64,000 nt of DNA from Streptococcus parasanguinis (lineage in GTDB: Bacteria; Bacillota; Bacilli; Lactobacillales; Streptococcaceae): assembly GCF_019929185.1 (NCBI RefSeq), contig NZ_JAHZPC010000002.1, forward strand, positions 1-64,000, read 5' to 3'. The notes beneath the pieces were generated by a model, which made no database searches, was not told the origin of the DNA, and was given only the letters and a program-made list of their open reading frames with translations. The position numbers and the translations under genes are program-made. This document shows positions 39,712 through 48,905 of this stretch, in pieces. Each line of letters opens with the position of its first letter. The first letter of the stretch is position 1.

Positions 39712-40653
39712 ATGAAAACACACGAAATCCTCTTTCAAACCCTTTCTCAGGCAGATGATTATGTCAACGGGGAGCAACTGGCGAAAGAACTAGGTGTTTC
39801 CCGCACCTCTATCTGGAAGGCCATCCAACGTCTAGAAAAAGATGGGGTCGTCATCGAATCCCTAAAAAAGAAGGGCTACAAATTGGTCTCAGGCGATATT
39901 CTGCTTCCTGAAGTGATCGCAAAAAATACCCAATTGACCGTTTCCTTAAACGAACAATGTAGCTCCACCCAATTGGACGCCAAATTAGGCATAGAAACCC
40001 ATCAAGAAGGCAAGGCGCTCTACCTAGCTAATTCGCAATCCGCTGGAAAGGGCCGCTTTGGTCGTGACTACTACTGCCCCGATCAAGGGGGCATCTACAT
40101 GTCCCTTCATCTCAAGCCACAACTGCCCCCTGCGGAGCTCCCCCCTTATACCTTGATGGTCGCTGGAGCCATCTACAAGGCTATTAAAAACCTGACCCTG
40201 ATCGATATCGATATCAAGTGGGTCAATGATATTTACTACCGCCATAAAAAAATTGGGGGAATCCTTACCGAAGCTATCACGTCCATCGAGACTGGTCTCG
40301 TCACGGATGTCATTATCGGAGTCGGTCTTAATTTGGCTGTCTCTACTTTTCCAGATGAGCTAGAAAGCAAGGCTGGTTCCTTATTTGATGGCCCTTGTCC
40401 CATCACCCGCAATGACCTCATCAGCGAGATTTGGAGGGAATTTCTTCATACGGATATCGATGAACTGGTCTACCTCTACAAAGAGCGCTCCCTGGTCTTA
40501 GGACGAACCGTTACCTTTGAGCAGAACCAGCAGACCTATCAGGGCCTTGCCAAAGACATTTCCGATACTGGCCAACTCTTGGTCCAGTTAGAAAATCAAG
40601 AAGAAATCTGGCTCAATAGTGGCGAAATTTCCCTCAAGCAGTGGGATCTATAA
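39712..40653 (+). CDS. birA: Bifunctional biotin-protein ligase/biotin repressor
   Basis: 313 residues: N-terminal winged helix (LAKELGVSRTSIWKAIQRLEKDG, about 22-44), the central ligase with SAGKGRFGR (biotinyl-AMP loop) and KWVNDIYY (biotin lysine region), and a C-terminal SH3-like cap. It biotinylates acetyl-CoA carboxylase carrier protein and can repress biotin genes. AGGAGG upstream; ends in a strong terminator. Confidence 0.92.
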   Translation: MKTHEILFQTLSQADDYVNGEQLAKELGVSRTSIWKAIQRLEKDGVVIESLKKKGYKLVSGDILLPEVIAKNTQLTVSLNEQCSSTQLDAKLGIETHQEGKALYLANSQSAGKGRFGRDYYCPDQGGIYMSLHLKPQLPPAELPPYTLMVAGAIYKAIKNLTLIDIDIKWVNDIYYRHKKIGGILTEAITSIETGLVTDVIIGVGLNLAVSTFPDELESKAGSLFDGPCPITRNDLISEIWREFLHTDIDELVYLYKERSLVLGRTVTFEQNQQTYQGLAKDISDTGQLLVQLENQEEIWLNSGEISLKQWDL

Positions 40654-40672
40654 AACAGAGCTCACAACTCAA

Positions 40673-40710
40673 AAAAGAGTCTGGGACAAAACGCTGTCTC
40701 AGACTCTTTT
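40673..40710 (+). terminator. Bidirectional terminator after birA
   Basis: AAAAGAGTCTG/CAGACTCTTTT stem with A and T flanks. The inner pairing GACA/TGTC extends it. Confidence 0.9.
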
Positions 40711-40723
40711 GTGTGAAGATATA

Positions 40724-40954
40724 TCAAAACTTTTTAAACCAATTCTTGATATACTCTAAGCATATATCCAGTAAGAATTTGATAAATAATAATACAATTC
40801 CAATCTTCACAAACATGTAATATTTAAATGTGTCATCAAATTCATGCACACGGATCGGAAAGGTGAAGATATTAGATGGATTGATAAGAAAATAAAGTGA
40901 GATACAAATGGATAAAACCAACGCCACTATAAAAATTTTTTTATGTAATTGCAT
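40724..40954 (-). CDS. Small two-span membrane protein, function unknown
   Basis: 76 residues: a basic start (MQLHKK), hydrophobic spans at about 7-24 and 48-65, and a lysine-rich end (KNWFKKF). AAAGG lies upstream. It is AT-rich and isolated between birA and a long non-coding stretch. Possibly a small membrane toxin or stress peptide; nothing in the sequence identifies it. Confidence 0.5.
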   Translation of the reverse strand: MQLHKKIFIVALVLSICISLYFLINPSNIFTFPIRVHEFDDTFKYYMFVKIGIVLLFIKFLLDICLEYIKNWFKKF

Positions 40955-41311
40955 TTTCTACCTTTTCCTTTCTTGTTTTACAACATTAAATACCAATCAC
41001 CAATTTTATATAGCCTGATTAATTCTTTTATTCCCCTTTCTATCAGGCTATTTTAATAGTTTTTATACCTTCATCATATACCAATTTCAAAATAATTCAA
41101 GTCTGTTTTTCTAATCATTTTTATGATATAATAATAAAGTTTGGATATTAAACAAAAAACTCAGTAACTATTCCAACAAACTCTATAAAATTAACTTTTT
41201 AGATAGCGCCATGATATATTTAAGCTACTAAACAGTTCACTTCAGTATGTTTTTTGCCCTACTTTTAAATCATGATATTGAAAATACCTAAAAGCGCCTT
41301 CCGAAATTCAA
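40955..41311. other. AT-rich non-coding stretch
   Basis: No credible gene. It holds a 10-bp inverted repeat ATAGCCTGAT/ATCAGGCTAT with a 23-base loop near 41011-41053, followed on the plus strand by a T-rich tail, and an unassigned TGATATAAT at about 41124-41132 (an extended -10 with nothing open downstream until 41614). Confidence 0.5.
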
Positions 41312-41515
41312 TTAAATTTCAACACTTTTAATTACTCTCAATATGAAAGTCCTTTCCAAATCCATGCAGGAGGCATCTAAATCAACAGGAAAATCCTTAA
41401 AATCAAGGCTTTTTTTCTTGTCTATAGCAGATTTATTTTTGTATTCATTAACAATTAATAATTGAGAATCAAATTGAACACAGTAAACAAATCCGATTCC
41501 TTCATACTCTACCAA
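41312..41515 (-). CDS. Doubtful small ORF or remnant
   Basis: 67 codons beginning at a TTG with no clear ribosome site. The composition is protein-like (YEGIGFVYCVQFDSQLLIVNEY), so it may be a fragment of a larger lost gene. No family recognised. Confidence 0.25.
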   Translation of the reverse strand: MVEYEGIGFVYCVQFDSQLLIVNEYKNKSAIDKKKSLDFKDFPVDLDASCMDLERTFILRVIKSVEI

Positions 41516-41544
41516 ACACCATCCCCCTATTATCCCCCCACTTA

Positions 41545-41592
41545 TGGTATGATGGTAGAGTATGTATAGGTGCCAAGCTACTTGGGCACCTC
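41545..41592 (+). promoter_or_regulatory. Extended -10 promoter and leader hairpin of the HrtBA-like exporter
   Basis: TGGTATGAT at 41545-41553. From about 41568 the leader folds AGGTGCCAAG with CTTGGGCACCT (10 bp, one bulged G). No T run follows, so it is not a plain terminator. The RBS AAGGAG lies about 14 bases after it. Confidence 0.55.
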
Positions 41593-41613
41593 CGTGCTAT
41601 AAGGAGAACCAAT

Positions 41614-42717
41614 ATGAAAATCGCATGGAATGAAATTAAATACCAACCCAAGAAGTTTATCCTGATTGAACTCCTCATTACCATCCTCATGTTTATGGTG
41701 GTGTTCTTATCCGGCCTGACAAATGGACTGGGCCGTTCAGTATCCGCCCAAATCGAGAACTATGGGTCGCTGCACTACATCCTTTCGACGGATTCAGAAG
41801 GGATTATCCCTTTTTCAACTATTACGGCGAAAGATTTAGATGAGATTAACAAGATAGAAGGGATGGACTATTCTGGCTTGTCGATCCAGCGGGCAACCGT
41901 CTCAAAATCAGAGGATTCCAACACCCTGGATATCACCTATTTCGCGACCGATCATAACGAAAAAGAGATCCTCAATCCAATCATGGAAGATACTGACATC
42001 AAGATCTCCGACTTAAAGAAAAACGAGATCATTCTGGACCATTCTTTCAAAGAGGATGAGGGAATCCAAATCGGCGATCAAGTGATCGACAAAACCTCTA
42101 AGCAAAAGCTCAAGGTCGTGGCCTTTGCGAAAAATGCCAAATATGGCTATAGTGAGATTGGCTTTATCAGCTCGGAGACCTACACAGGCATGCGGCAAAA
42201 AACAGATCCAAGCTATCAATGGCAAGCCCAAACCCTTGTGACCAAGAAGAGCATCACTTCTAACGATCTAACCAGCAACTTGATGGTAGCAGATAAGAAG
42301 CAAGTGATCGATAAAATCCCTGGCTACAAGGCTCAAAACCTGACGCTACGGATGATCACGTGGGTGCTACTACTCGCTTCTTCTGCTATCCTTGGGGTCT
42401 TCTTCTACATCCTGACCTTGCAAAAGTTGAAACAGTTCGGCGTCCTAAAGGCCATTGGCATGTCCATGAGCCAGATCACCTATGTCCAACTATCCCAGCT
42501 CACCATCATCTCCCTTATCGGAGTACTGCTGGGTCTTGGCTTGGCAACTATGATGGCGCCATTTTTACCCAATAGCGTCCCTTCATTTATGACCCTGAAA
42601 GACAACCTCACCATCTCGGTTAGCTTTATCCTGACCTCTATTTTGTGTGGTGCCTTGTCCCTTGTCAAAATCAAAAAAGTAGATCCAATCGAAGTCATTG
42701 GTGGAAATGGAGAATAA
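41614..42717 (+). CDS. FtsX-like ABC permease (HrtB/DevC type)
   Basis: 367 residues: one N-terminal span (about 14-36), a roughly 200-residue extracytoplasmic domain, and three C-terminal spans. This MacB-like layout in a 350-370-residue protein matches DevC/HrtB permeases (HrtBA exports haem). Substrate unproven. AAGGAG upstream. It overlaps or abuts the ATPase gene that follows. Confidence 0.8.
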   Translation: MKIAWNEIKYQPKKFILIELLITILMFMVVFLSGLTNGLGRSVSAQIENYGSLHYILSTDSEGIIPFSTITAKDLDEINKIEGMDYSGLSIQRATVSKSEDSNTLDITYFATDHNEKEILNPIMEDTDIKISDLKKNEIILDHSFKEDEGIQIGDQVIDKTSKQKLKVVAFAKNAKYGYSEIGFISSETYTGMRQKTDPSYQWQAQTLVTKKSITSNDLTSNLMVADKKQVIDKIPGYKAQNLTLRMITWVLLLASSAILGVFFYILTLQKLKQFGVLKAIGMSMSQITYVQLSQLTIISLIGVLLGLGLATMMAPFLPNSVPSFMTLKDNLTISVSFILTSILCGALSLVKIKKVDPIEVIGGNGE

Positions 42718-42718
42718 G

Positions 42719-43408
42719 ATGGCCATTATTGCATTAGAAAATATCAGAAAATCCTACGCCGATGGCAGCCAGATGCACCATGTCCTCAACCAGCTTAATT
42801 TAAGCGTCGAACCCAACGAATTTGTCGCCATCTTGGGCCCTTCAGGATCTGGTAAATCCACCCTCTTAGCTATCGCTGGCTTGCTTTTATCAGCGGACGA
42901 GGGGCGGATTTCTATCGCTGGCCAAGACTTGACCGGCCTCAACCAAGGACAGTGGACGCAAAAACGGTTGGAATTGCTCGGCTTTATCTTTCAAGATCAC
43001 CAGCTCCTCTCCTATATAAAAATCGGTGACCAGTTAGAACTGGTGGCCAAATTGAAGGGGGAAAAGGACAAGAAAAAACGCCAAGAAGAAGTCAAAGCTT
43101 TGTTGGCAGATCTTGGCATCGAAGCTTGTTACCACCAATATCCGAATCAGATGTCCGGTGGACAAAAGCAACGGGCAGCCATTGCTCGAGCCTTCATCGG
43201 AAATCCGCAGGTCATTTTAGCCGACGAACCAACGGCTAGCCTAGACCCAGATCGAGGGCAAGAAATCGCCCAATTGATCCGAAAAGAAGTCAAATCCAAA
43301 AACAAGAGCGCCATCATGGTGACCCATGACCGCTCTATCCTGACCTATGTGGATACCATTTATGAATTAAAACACGGCCAATTGCTAAAGGTAGAAAAGG
43401 TTGATTAA
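42719..43408 (+). CDS. ABC transporter ATPase (MacB/HrtA type)
   Basis: 229 residues from ATG 42719, with GGAG supplied by the end of the permease gene. Walker A GPSGSGKST, signature MSGGQKQRAAIARA, Walker B VILADEPTASLD. It partners the preceding permease as an exporter of haem-like molecules, peptides or drugs. The strong terminator at 43413 closes the operon. Confidence 0.88.
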   Translation: MAIIALENIRKSYADGSQMHHVLNQLNLSVEPNEFVAILGPSGSGKSTLLAIAGLLLSADEGRISIAGQDLTGLNQGQWTQKRLELLGFIFQDHQLLSYIKIGDQLELVAKLKGEKDKKKRQEEVKALLADLGIEACYHQYPNQMSGGQKQRAAIARAFIGNPQVILADEPTASLDPDRGQEIAQLIRKEVKSKNKSAIMVTHDRSILTYVDTIYELKHGQLLKVEKVD

Positions 43409-43412
43409 ATAC

Positions 43413-43454
43413 AAACTAGCGAACAAGCATTTCTCTTGTTCGCTAGTTTTTTTA
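43413..43454. terminator. Bidirectional terminator between the exporter and vncS
   Basis: Perfect 15-bp stem AAACTAGCGAACAAG/CTTGTTCGCTAGTTT. The T run overlaps the stop codon region of vncS. Confidence 0.95.
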
Positions 43455-44777
43455 TTCTTGAGGATCTTTGGGCAGTTCCATACGGAAGCGTAAGCCCATA
43501 GCTGTTTTATCAAATTGATAGGCCAGTTCTTCATGGTCTAGCAAGTGTTGGACCACAAAGAGCCCCAGGCCGCCTTCCTTCTTCTGGCGACTAGCGGTCA
43601 TTGACAGCTCAGCGGTCTCTACCATTTCCTGGCTGGTATTTTCAACCGCCAAGTGCGTCCCCTCCTCTTCGAGGCGGAGCTGGATCTTTCCACCTGCATC
43701 CGAATGCTTAACAGCATTACTGATGACATTTGAGAGGACCAATTTCAGAATCGCTGGGTCCATATAGACGGCTTTGTCAGGGATCTGATCATCAATCGTG
43801 AGAGCGCGGGATTGAGCCAAGACCTTGTACTGGTCGAGGATCTGCTCTACGACCTGATCCAACTGGATCCACTCCTTGTCTCCGGCCAATTCTTGGACAG
43901 AGGAGAGAGACAGGATTTCTAGGACGATCTGGTTCATCTCATCGACGATATCGAGGGAGACCGACAGATAGCGGTCCCGGTCCTTGTAGCGGCCGATCTT
44001 ATCCCGCATATTTTCTAGGATAATCTTCAAGCTGGCTAGAGGCGTCTTGAGCTCATGCGAGGCACCTCGCAGGAATTCGACCTTCATCTGCTCCAACTTC
44101 AGATTTTCTTGTTTTTGCTGCTCTAGATTGTCGATCACTTCTAGGAGATGGTGATAGAGGTCGTTGATCTGTTGCTTGAGGACGCCGATCTCATCCTGCG
44201 AATGAATGGGAAGACTAGCTGTCCGATCCAAGCGCTTCATCCGCTTGGTCATCTGCTTGATCTCCAGGATCGGAGCAGAAATCATGCGGGCATAGAGATA
44301 GGAGGCAATCAATGACAGGACAAAAGAAGCCAGGAGACTATAGGGAAGAAAGCCCAAACTGATGTCCCGCGCTTCCTTTTGGGAATCGACAGTTGCTAAG
44401 AATTGCAAGGTCAAGTCCTTCCCCTCTTTGGTCTGAATTTTTCGCTCTTCAATAACCAGAGAATTATTCTGGCTGTCAGGGTTCAGAAGCAAGTCATCCT
44501 TGACCTCTAGGGCATTTTGTTTTTCCTTGCCCTTGATTGAGACCTTGATATCATTGGTTTTGGAATAAAGGTCGATGACCGACTCAATAGTTCCTTCTTC
44601 CTGGCCTTGGAAACTCTTGGCCAGTGCTTGCGATTTCTTCAAAATCGTCTGGCGCTGGGACTCGATATAGGTCGACGGGAAAATAAAGTAAACCGAAGCA
44701 TGTAGAAGGATGACTAAGCCACTAAAAAGGGCAAAGGTGATCAGAAAGATCTTTGCAAAGATACTTCGTTTGGTCAT
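43452..44777 (-). CDS. vncS: Sensor histidine kinase VncS
   Basis: 441 residues, the same length class as pneumococcal VncS. Two membrane spans (about 13-36 and 143-163) flank an extracytoplasmic sensor; HAMP region 165-215; H-box FLRGASHELKTPL with phospho-accepting H241; ATP-binding N box and GGLGLFVV. It pairs with VncR, whose gene it overlaps by four bases. The locus lies after vex123. Confidence 0.88.
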   Translation of the reverse strand: MTKRSIFAKIFLITFALFSGLVILLHASVYFIFPSTYIESQRQTILKKSQALAKSFQGQEEGTIESVIDLYSKTNDIKVSIKGKEKQNALEVKDDLLLNPDSQNNSLVIEERKIQTKEGKDLTLQFLATVDSQKEARDISLGFLPYSLLASFVLSLIASYLYARMISAPILEIKQMTKRMKRLDRTASLPIHSQDEIGVLKQQINDLYHHLLEVIDNLEQQKQENLKLEQMKVEFLRGASHELKTPLASLKIILENMRDKIGRYKDRDRYLSVSLDIVDEMNQIVLEILSLSSVQELAGDKEWIQLDQVVEQILDQYKVLAQSRALTIDDQIPDKAVYMDPAILKLVLSNVISNAVKHSDAGGKIQLRLEEEGTHLAVENTSQEMVETAELSMTASRQKKEGGLGLFVVQHLLDHEELAYQFDKTAMGLRFRMELPKDPQE

Positions 44778-45427
44778 GGTCTCTCCAATTTATAGCCGAC
44801 ATTGCGTACCGTTACGATACAGTCCAGCTCTAGTTTTTTTCGTAGTTCCTTGATATAGACATCGATCACCCGATCAAAAGGAATCTCCTCCGTCTCCTTC
44901 CAGACGGCATCGAGGATCTGAGAGCGAGTCCGGGCCTTGCCCTCATGCTGGAGCAAGTATTCCAAGATTTCCAACTCCTTGGCATTCATGGAGATGGCTT
45001 GCCCAGCTAGACTGGCTGTGTAGCTCTCAAAATCCACCCGTGCCTCTCCATAGGTGAAGATCCGGGAAGGCTGAAGCTTTTTAAAAATAGCTTCGATACG
45101 GACCTTCAAGAGGGACAAGGAAAAGGGTTTTTCCAGGTAGCCATCTGCCAACTCTCCAAAGGCTGTCAACTTATAGTCCTCATCATGGAAGGCCGTCAGC
45201 ATGAGGACAGGGACCGAGCTGGTCTTCCGGATGGTCTTGAGCACTTCCAAGCCATTGAGGATAGGGAGCTGGATATCCAGCAAGACCAGATCTGGCGCCT
45301 CTCTGTGAAAGAGGTCCAGGGCCTCCTGCCCATCACCAGCTTCAAAGACCTCATAGCCACATTCCATGAGATAGTCGCTCATCCCTTCACGAATCAGGAC
45401 TTCATCTTCTACGATTAGTATCTTCAT
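44774..45427 (-). CDS. vncR: OmpR-family response regulator VncR
   Basis: 217 residues: receiver with D51 in VLLDIQLP and lysine in YLEKPFS, then a winged-helix DNA-binding domain (residues about 125-217, RTRSQILDAVWKE). Its promoter is separate from vex3 (45466-45495). Target genes probably include vex123, as in S. pneumoniae. Confidence 0.9.
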   Translation of the reverse strand: MKILIVEDEVLIREGMSDYLMECGYEVFEAGDGQEALDLFHREAPDLVLLDIQLPILNGLEVLKTIRKTSSVPVLMLTAFHDEDYKLTAFGELADGYLEKPFSLSLLKVRIEAIFKKLQPSRIFTYGEARVDFESYTASLAGQAISMNAKELEILEYLLQHEGKARTRSQILDAVWKETEEIPFDRVIDVYIKELRKKLELDCIVTVRNVGYKLERP

Positions 45428-45465
45428 ACACTTTCCTTTTATCTAAGAAACTTCTTCTACCTCCT

Positions 45466-45495
45466 ATTATACCCTATTTCTATTTTAGGAAACAA
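45466..45495 (-). promoter_or_regulatory. vncRS promoter
   Basis: TTGTTT (45495-45490), 18-bp spacer, TATAAT (45471-45466), followed by AGGAGG in a short leader. The 72-base gap holds no pep27-like frame. Confidence 0.6.
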
Positions 45496-45499
45496 TCTC

Positions 45500-46876
45500 T
45501 TATTCGACATCCACCAAGAGATCCTTTGGTTTCTTATGCAAGAGCCATTGAGAAGAAAGGATGGATACCAGAATCAAGAGGAGGCCGCCAACCAAAACAA
45601 TCACCAACAATTGGTCCGGTTGGATGTCCATATGGAGGTCTGTCAGGGGCTTACTGAAGCTTTCTGCCTCAGCCCCACCACCAAGGTTGGCTGCAGAGGA
45701 TTCTTGAGCCATTTGTTTGGCAATGCCACTGGTTACGTTCTTGAGTACCGTATCTCCGACTGTTTTGGCAAGAAGTCCTGCAACTCCATAGGAGAGGAGG
45801 AAGGCGGGGATGGAAATCATGACCAATTCTGCCACGAATTGCCCTGCAATCTGCACCTTGGAGAGTCCCAGAGCTAGCAAGATACCCACTTCTCTGCGAC
45901 GGGCATTGAGCCACAAGACGAGGAGAAGGGTGAGAAGCAAGCTAGCAAAGATGAGGCTACCGATAAACAAGTAGTCCGCCACTTGGAACATGCTGCTGAT
46001 GGATTTTTGCAAGGCTGGGTAGTTGGAAGAGCTCTTAACCAGGTCATAGAGGTTCCAGTCAATATCGAGTGCTTTGATTTTTTCGATCAATTGATCCAGA
46101 TCCTGATCCCCTTTGGCAAAGAAGGTAGCGTCCTCATAGGTAGCTGTTTGAACAGTATTGCCATAGAGTTTGGCAGCTGTATCCAAGTCAGAAATGAGGG
46201 TATCTTCATATAACTCTTGGGCGTAAGTTAGAGGAGCTTGGTTCTTCCCTGAGAACAAGCCTTTAATGGTCACTTCGACGGTTTCATTGGCCCCTTTTTC
46301 ATTGTCAGCATCGTAGAGATTGGACTTGAGACGCACCTTATCGCCCACCTTAAGACCATTCTTTTTCGCCAAATCTTCGTGCATGAGGATTTGGTTTTTG
46401 TCCTTATCCGTCAGGTGCTCCCCTTGGACCAGCTTGTAGGCTCCAGAGACAAACTTATCTTCTTTAGAAGAGTCATTGACCCCCGTCACCATCAAGGTAT
46501 TCTTGAAGTGTTTAGCCCGCTCTGGAGATTGGTTTTGTAAGGTTTCTTCGGTCTCAATAATCTCGTGGTCTAGGATATCCGCGATAGCATTGATCCGCTT
46601 GATGGAGGAGGTGATCCCCTCTACCTGGCTGATTTTTTCGATATCTTCTCCTCTGAGATTCCCAGCTCCCCGAGGGGTTCCTGGATTGGTCCGGCGGTTG
46701 ATCTGCATGGAGAAGCTATTGGTGATGGATCCCAAGCTTTCCGATGAAGCTTTTTGGGTTGCACCCTTCATCGAGAGTCCGATCAAGCTCAAGGTCCCCA
46801 TGAGGAGAATGATGGCAAAGAGCAAGAGAGACTTGGGCCATTTACGTGTGATATAAGCAAAAGCATTTCGCAACAT
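45500..46876 (-). CDS. vex3: ABC exporter permease Vex3
   Basis: 458 residues with the MacB/FtsX plan: a span at about 15-35, a large extracytoplasmic domain (about 40-290) and three C-terminal spans. Length matches pneumococcal Vex3 (about 459). It acts with Vex1 and Vex2. AAGGAGG upstream. Confidence 0.85.
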   Translation of the reverse strand: MLRNAFAYITRKWPKSLLLFAIILLMGTLSLIGLSMKGATQKASSESLGSITNSFSMQINRRTNPGTPRGAGNLRGEDIEKISQVEGITSSIKRINAIADILDHEIIETEETLQNQSPERAKHFKNTLMVTGVNDSSKEDKFVSGAYKLVQGEHLTDKDKNQILMHEDLAKKNGLKVGDKVRLKSNLYDADNEKGANETVEVTIKGLFSGKNQAPLTYAQELYEDTLISDLDTAAKLYGNTVQTATYEDATFFAKGDQDLDQLIEKIKALDIDWNLYDLVKSSSNYPALQKSISSMFQVADYLFIGSLIFASLLLTLLLVLWLNARRREVGILLALGLSKVQIAGQFVAELVMISIPAFLLSYGVAGLLAKTVGDTVLKNVTSGIAKQMAQESSAANLGGGAEAESFSKPLTDLHMDIQPDQLLVIVLVGGLLLILVSILSSQWLLHKKPKDLLVDVE

Positions 46877-46888
46877 AGCATTCCCTCC

Positions 46889-47521
46889 TTACTTGCTCTT
46901 CTCAACGAGGCTACGGCGACTCAATTCCAAGACCACATCGGAGGCCTCTGCCACTTCCTTACTGTGGGTGACGACGATGACACATTTTTGGCGTTCCTTG
47001 GCCAACTTCTTCAAAATGGCAATGATGTCACCCGCTGTCTGTTCATCTAAGTTTCCTGTCGGCTCATCTGCCAAGATGACTGGTGCTTCTGAAACGAGCG
47101 CACGCGCAATAGCCACCCGTTGCTGTTGCCCTCCAGACAATTGAAGAACATTGCGTTTGATTTGCGTTTCATCCAATCCCAATTCCAAGAGAATGTCTTT
47201 TCCAGCTTGTTTGTTGACCAGGCGGACATTTTCAAGTGGTGTCAAATAATCAATCAGATTATAATTCTGAAAGACCAGGGAAACATGATGCTTGCGATGG
47301 TAGCTAGACCCTTTGGTCTGAATGTCCTCCCCATCAAAGAGAACCTGCCCCTTCTTGGGATTGTCCAGACCAGCTAGGAGGGAGAGGAGGGTTGATTTCC
47401 CTGCTCCAGACTGACCAATAATACTGTAAAAGGTCCCATTTTCGAACTGATAGTTCACGTCTGAGAAGATCTCTTCTTGGTAACTTTGATAGCTATAGGC
47501 TACATGTTTGAGTTCTAACAT
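46889..47521 (-). CDS. vex2: ABC exporter ATPase Vex2
   Basis: 210 residues from ATG 47521; an ATG three codons earlier is too close to the AAGGAG. Walker A GQSGAGKST, signature LSGGQQQRVAIARA, Walker B VILADEPTGNLD. It energises Vex1/Vex3. Gap to vex3 is 12 bases. Confidence 0.9.
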   Translation of the reverse strand: MLELKHVAYSYQSYQEEIFSDVNYQFENGTFYSIIGQSGAGKSTLLSLLAGLDNPKKGQVLFDGEDIQTKGSSYHRKHHVSLVFQNYNLIDYLTPLENVRLVNKQAGKDILLELGLDETQIKRNVLQLSGGQQQRVAIARALVSEAPVILADEPTGNLDEQTAGDIIAILKKLAKERQKCVIVVTHSKEVAEASDVVLELSRRSLVEKSK

Positions 47522-47536
47522 AGGTGTCATTTCTCC

Positions 47537-48799
47537 TTAACACATTTTTGTTAATATTTCTTTTGGGCTCTTGCGCCAGATCATGCTGGTGGTTGCACCG
47601 AGCGACAATAGTATCAAGCACAAGAGGCTAGCATAGGCGATTCCTAAGGAAAGGCCTTGAGGGATTTGGTTGAGCAAGTCTAGGGTCTGCTGTTGACCTG
47701 TCTGTCCGACAAACTGCTCTAAGAAACGATGGCTGACCAGCCGTCCGATGAGAAAGGCTGGGATCACCGCTAGTAAGGATACCAGCACCACCTCCAAGAG
47801 GAACTGTCCAAAGATCCGGCTCTTGCTCTTCCCAATGGATAAGAGCACCCCGATTTCATGGATCCGCTCCCGTGTCCAAAGACTTAGTAAGAGCGATAGG
47901 GCACCGGCTCCCGTCACTAGGAGGACGATCATCATGATCCGTACCAGGCCTTCTAAGGTCTGAGAGGATTCCTTCATCTGGTCAAAGGCCTTGCGATCTT
48001 CGACCACGCGCAGCGATTGCCAATCCAGATCCAAGCTTTTAACTTGCTTCAAGAGGGCATCGATTTTCTCAGGATCTTTGACGCCAAAGGTGACCTGGGT
48101 CACTTCTTGCTGACTGAGACCTAGGAGCTTGGTCGCATCCTCATAAGGGAGGTAGACTTGATTTTCACTCAGATCAGAGGTCATTCCTGTAAATTTTTCC
48201 TGTTTCTTACCTGAAAAGATTCCAACGATTTCAAAGGTTTGCTCTTTTGCAGGAGTCTCTCCCATCTGAAAGCTGGATAAGGTCAAGGAATCTCCAACCT
48301 TTAGCTTATTCTTCTTAGCCAACTCTTGGTGGATCAAGATCTGGCCGCGAGCTTTGTCGGATAAGTGCTTGCCTTGCACCAGTTGGAAACTGCCACTGCG
48401 GAAATCCAGGTGCTGGTCTGTCTTCTGGGTAAAGACAGCACCTAGCGCTTGCTTGGCTTCCTGCCCCAGATCATCCCGCTCTACCGACTGCTGTCCCGTC
48501 ACCGCTTCTTTCCCAAGAATACGAACGGGACTTTCATATTGAGGAACCATGGATCCTACCCCAGCTAGTTGCTGCACTTTTTTAGCCTCCTTTAGAGCAA
48601 AGGGAGCATTCCCCTGTTTACTGGTCAGGGCAAAGCTGGTCCCAGCCGACTGCTTGATATGGTCCTCCAGTCTTCCTCCTACTTGCATCAGTGAAAAACA
48701 GAAATACAAGCAAGAGAGGATCAAGAGGAGAATCAGAAAGAGGACCAGATTCCTCGTTCTTTTTCGAGAAATATAGGCGATTGCCTGTTGTAAGAGCAT
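47537..48799 (-). CDS. vex1: ABC exporter permease Vex1
   Basis: 420 residues from ATG 48799 with GGAGG; nine upstream codons rejected. FtsX plan: a span near 15-37, an extracytoplasmic domain to about 275, and three C-terminal spans. In S. pneumoniae Vex123 was proposed to export the Pep27 peptide, but that model is disputed. A leader stem GTCCACA/TGTGGAC (48821-48843) lies ahead of the gene and TATAAT lies at 48871-48866 (minus). Confidence 0.85.
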   Translation of the reverse strand: MLLQQAIAYISRKRTRNLVLFLILLLILSCLYFCFSLMQVGGRLEDHIKQSAGTSFALTSKQGNAPFALKEAKKVQQLAGVGSMVPQYESPVRILGKEAVTGQQSVERDDLGQEAKQALGAVFTQKTDQHLDFRSGSFQLVQGKHLSDKARGQILIHQELAKKNKLKVGDSLTLSSFQMGETPAKEQTFEIVGIFSGKKQEKFTGMTSDLSENQVYLPYEDATKLLGLSQQEVTQVTFGVKDPEKIDALLKQVKSLDLDWQSLRVVEDRKAFDQMKESSQTLEGLVRIMMIVLLVTGAGALSLLLSLWTRERIHEIGVLLSIGKSKSRIFGQFLLEVVLVSLLAVIPAFLIGRLVSHRFLEQFVGQTGQQQTLDLLNQIPQGLSLGIAYASLLCLILLSLGATTSMIWRKSPKEILTKMC

Positions 48800-48905
48800 G
48801 ATCTTACCCTCCATTTCAAGGTCCACAGCAATGCATTGTGGACGCTTTCATCATTTGTTGCTTTCATTATAGAGGAGAAATGTGAAATGTTTATGAAATA
48901 GAAAA

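Noticed and set aside
45428..45499. pep27-like peptide between vex3 and vncR
   Set aside because: No start codon with an open frame of adequate length on the minus strand.
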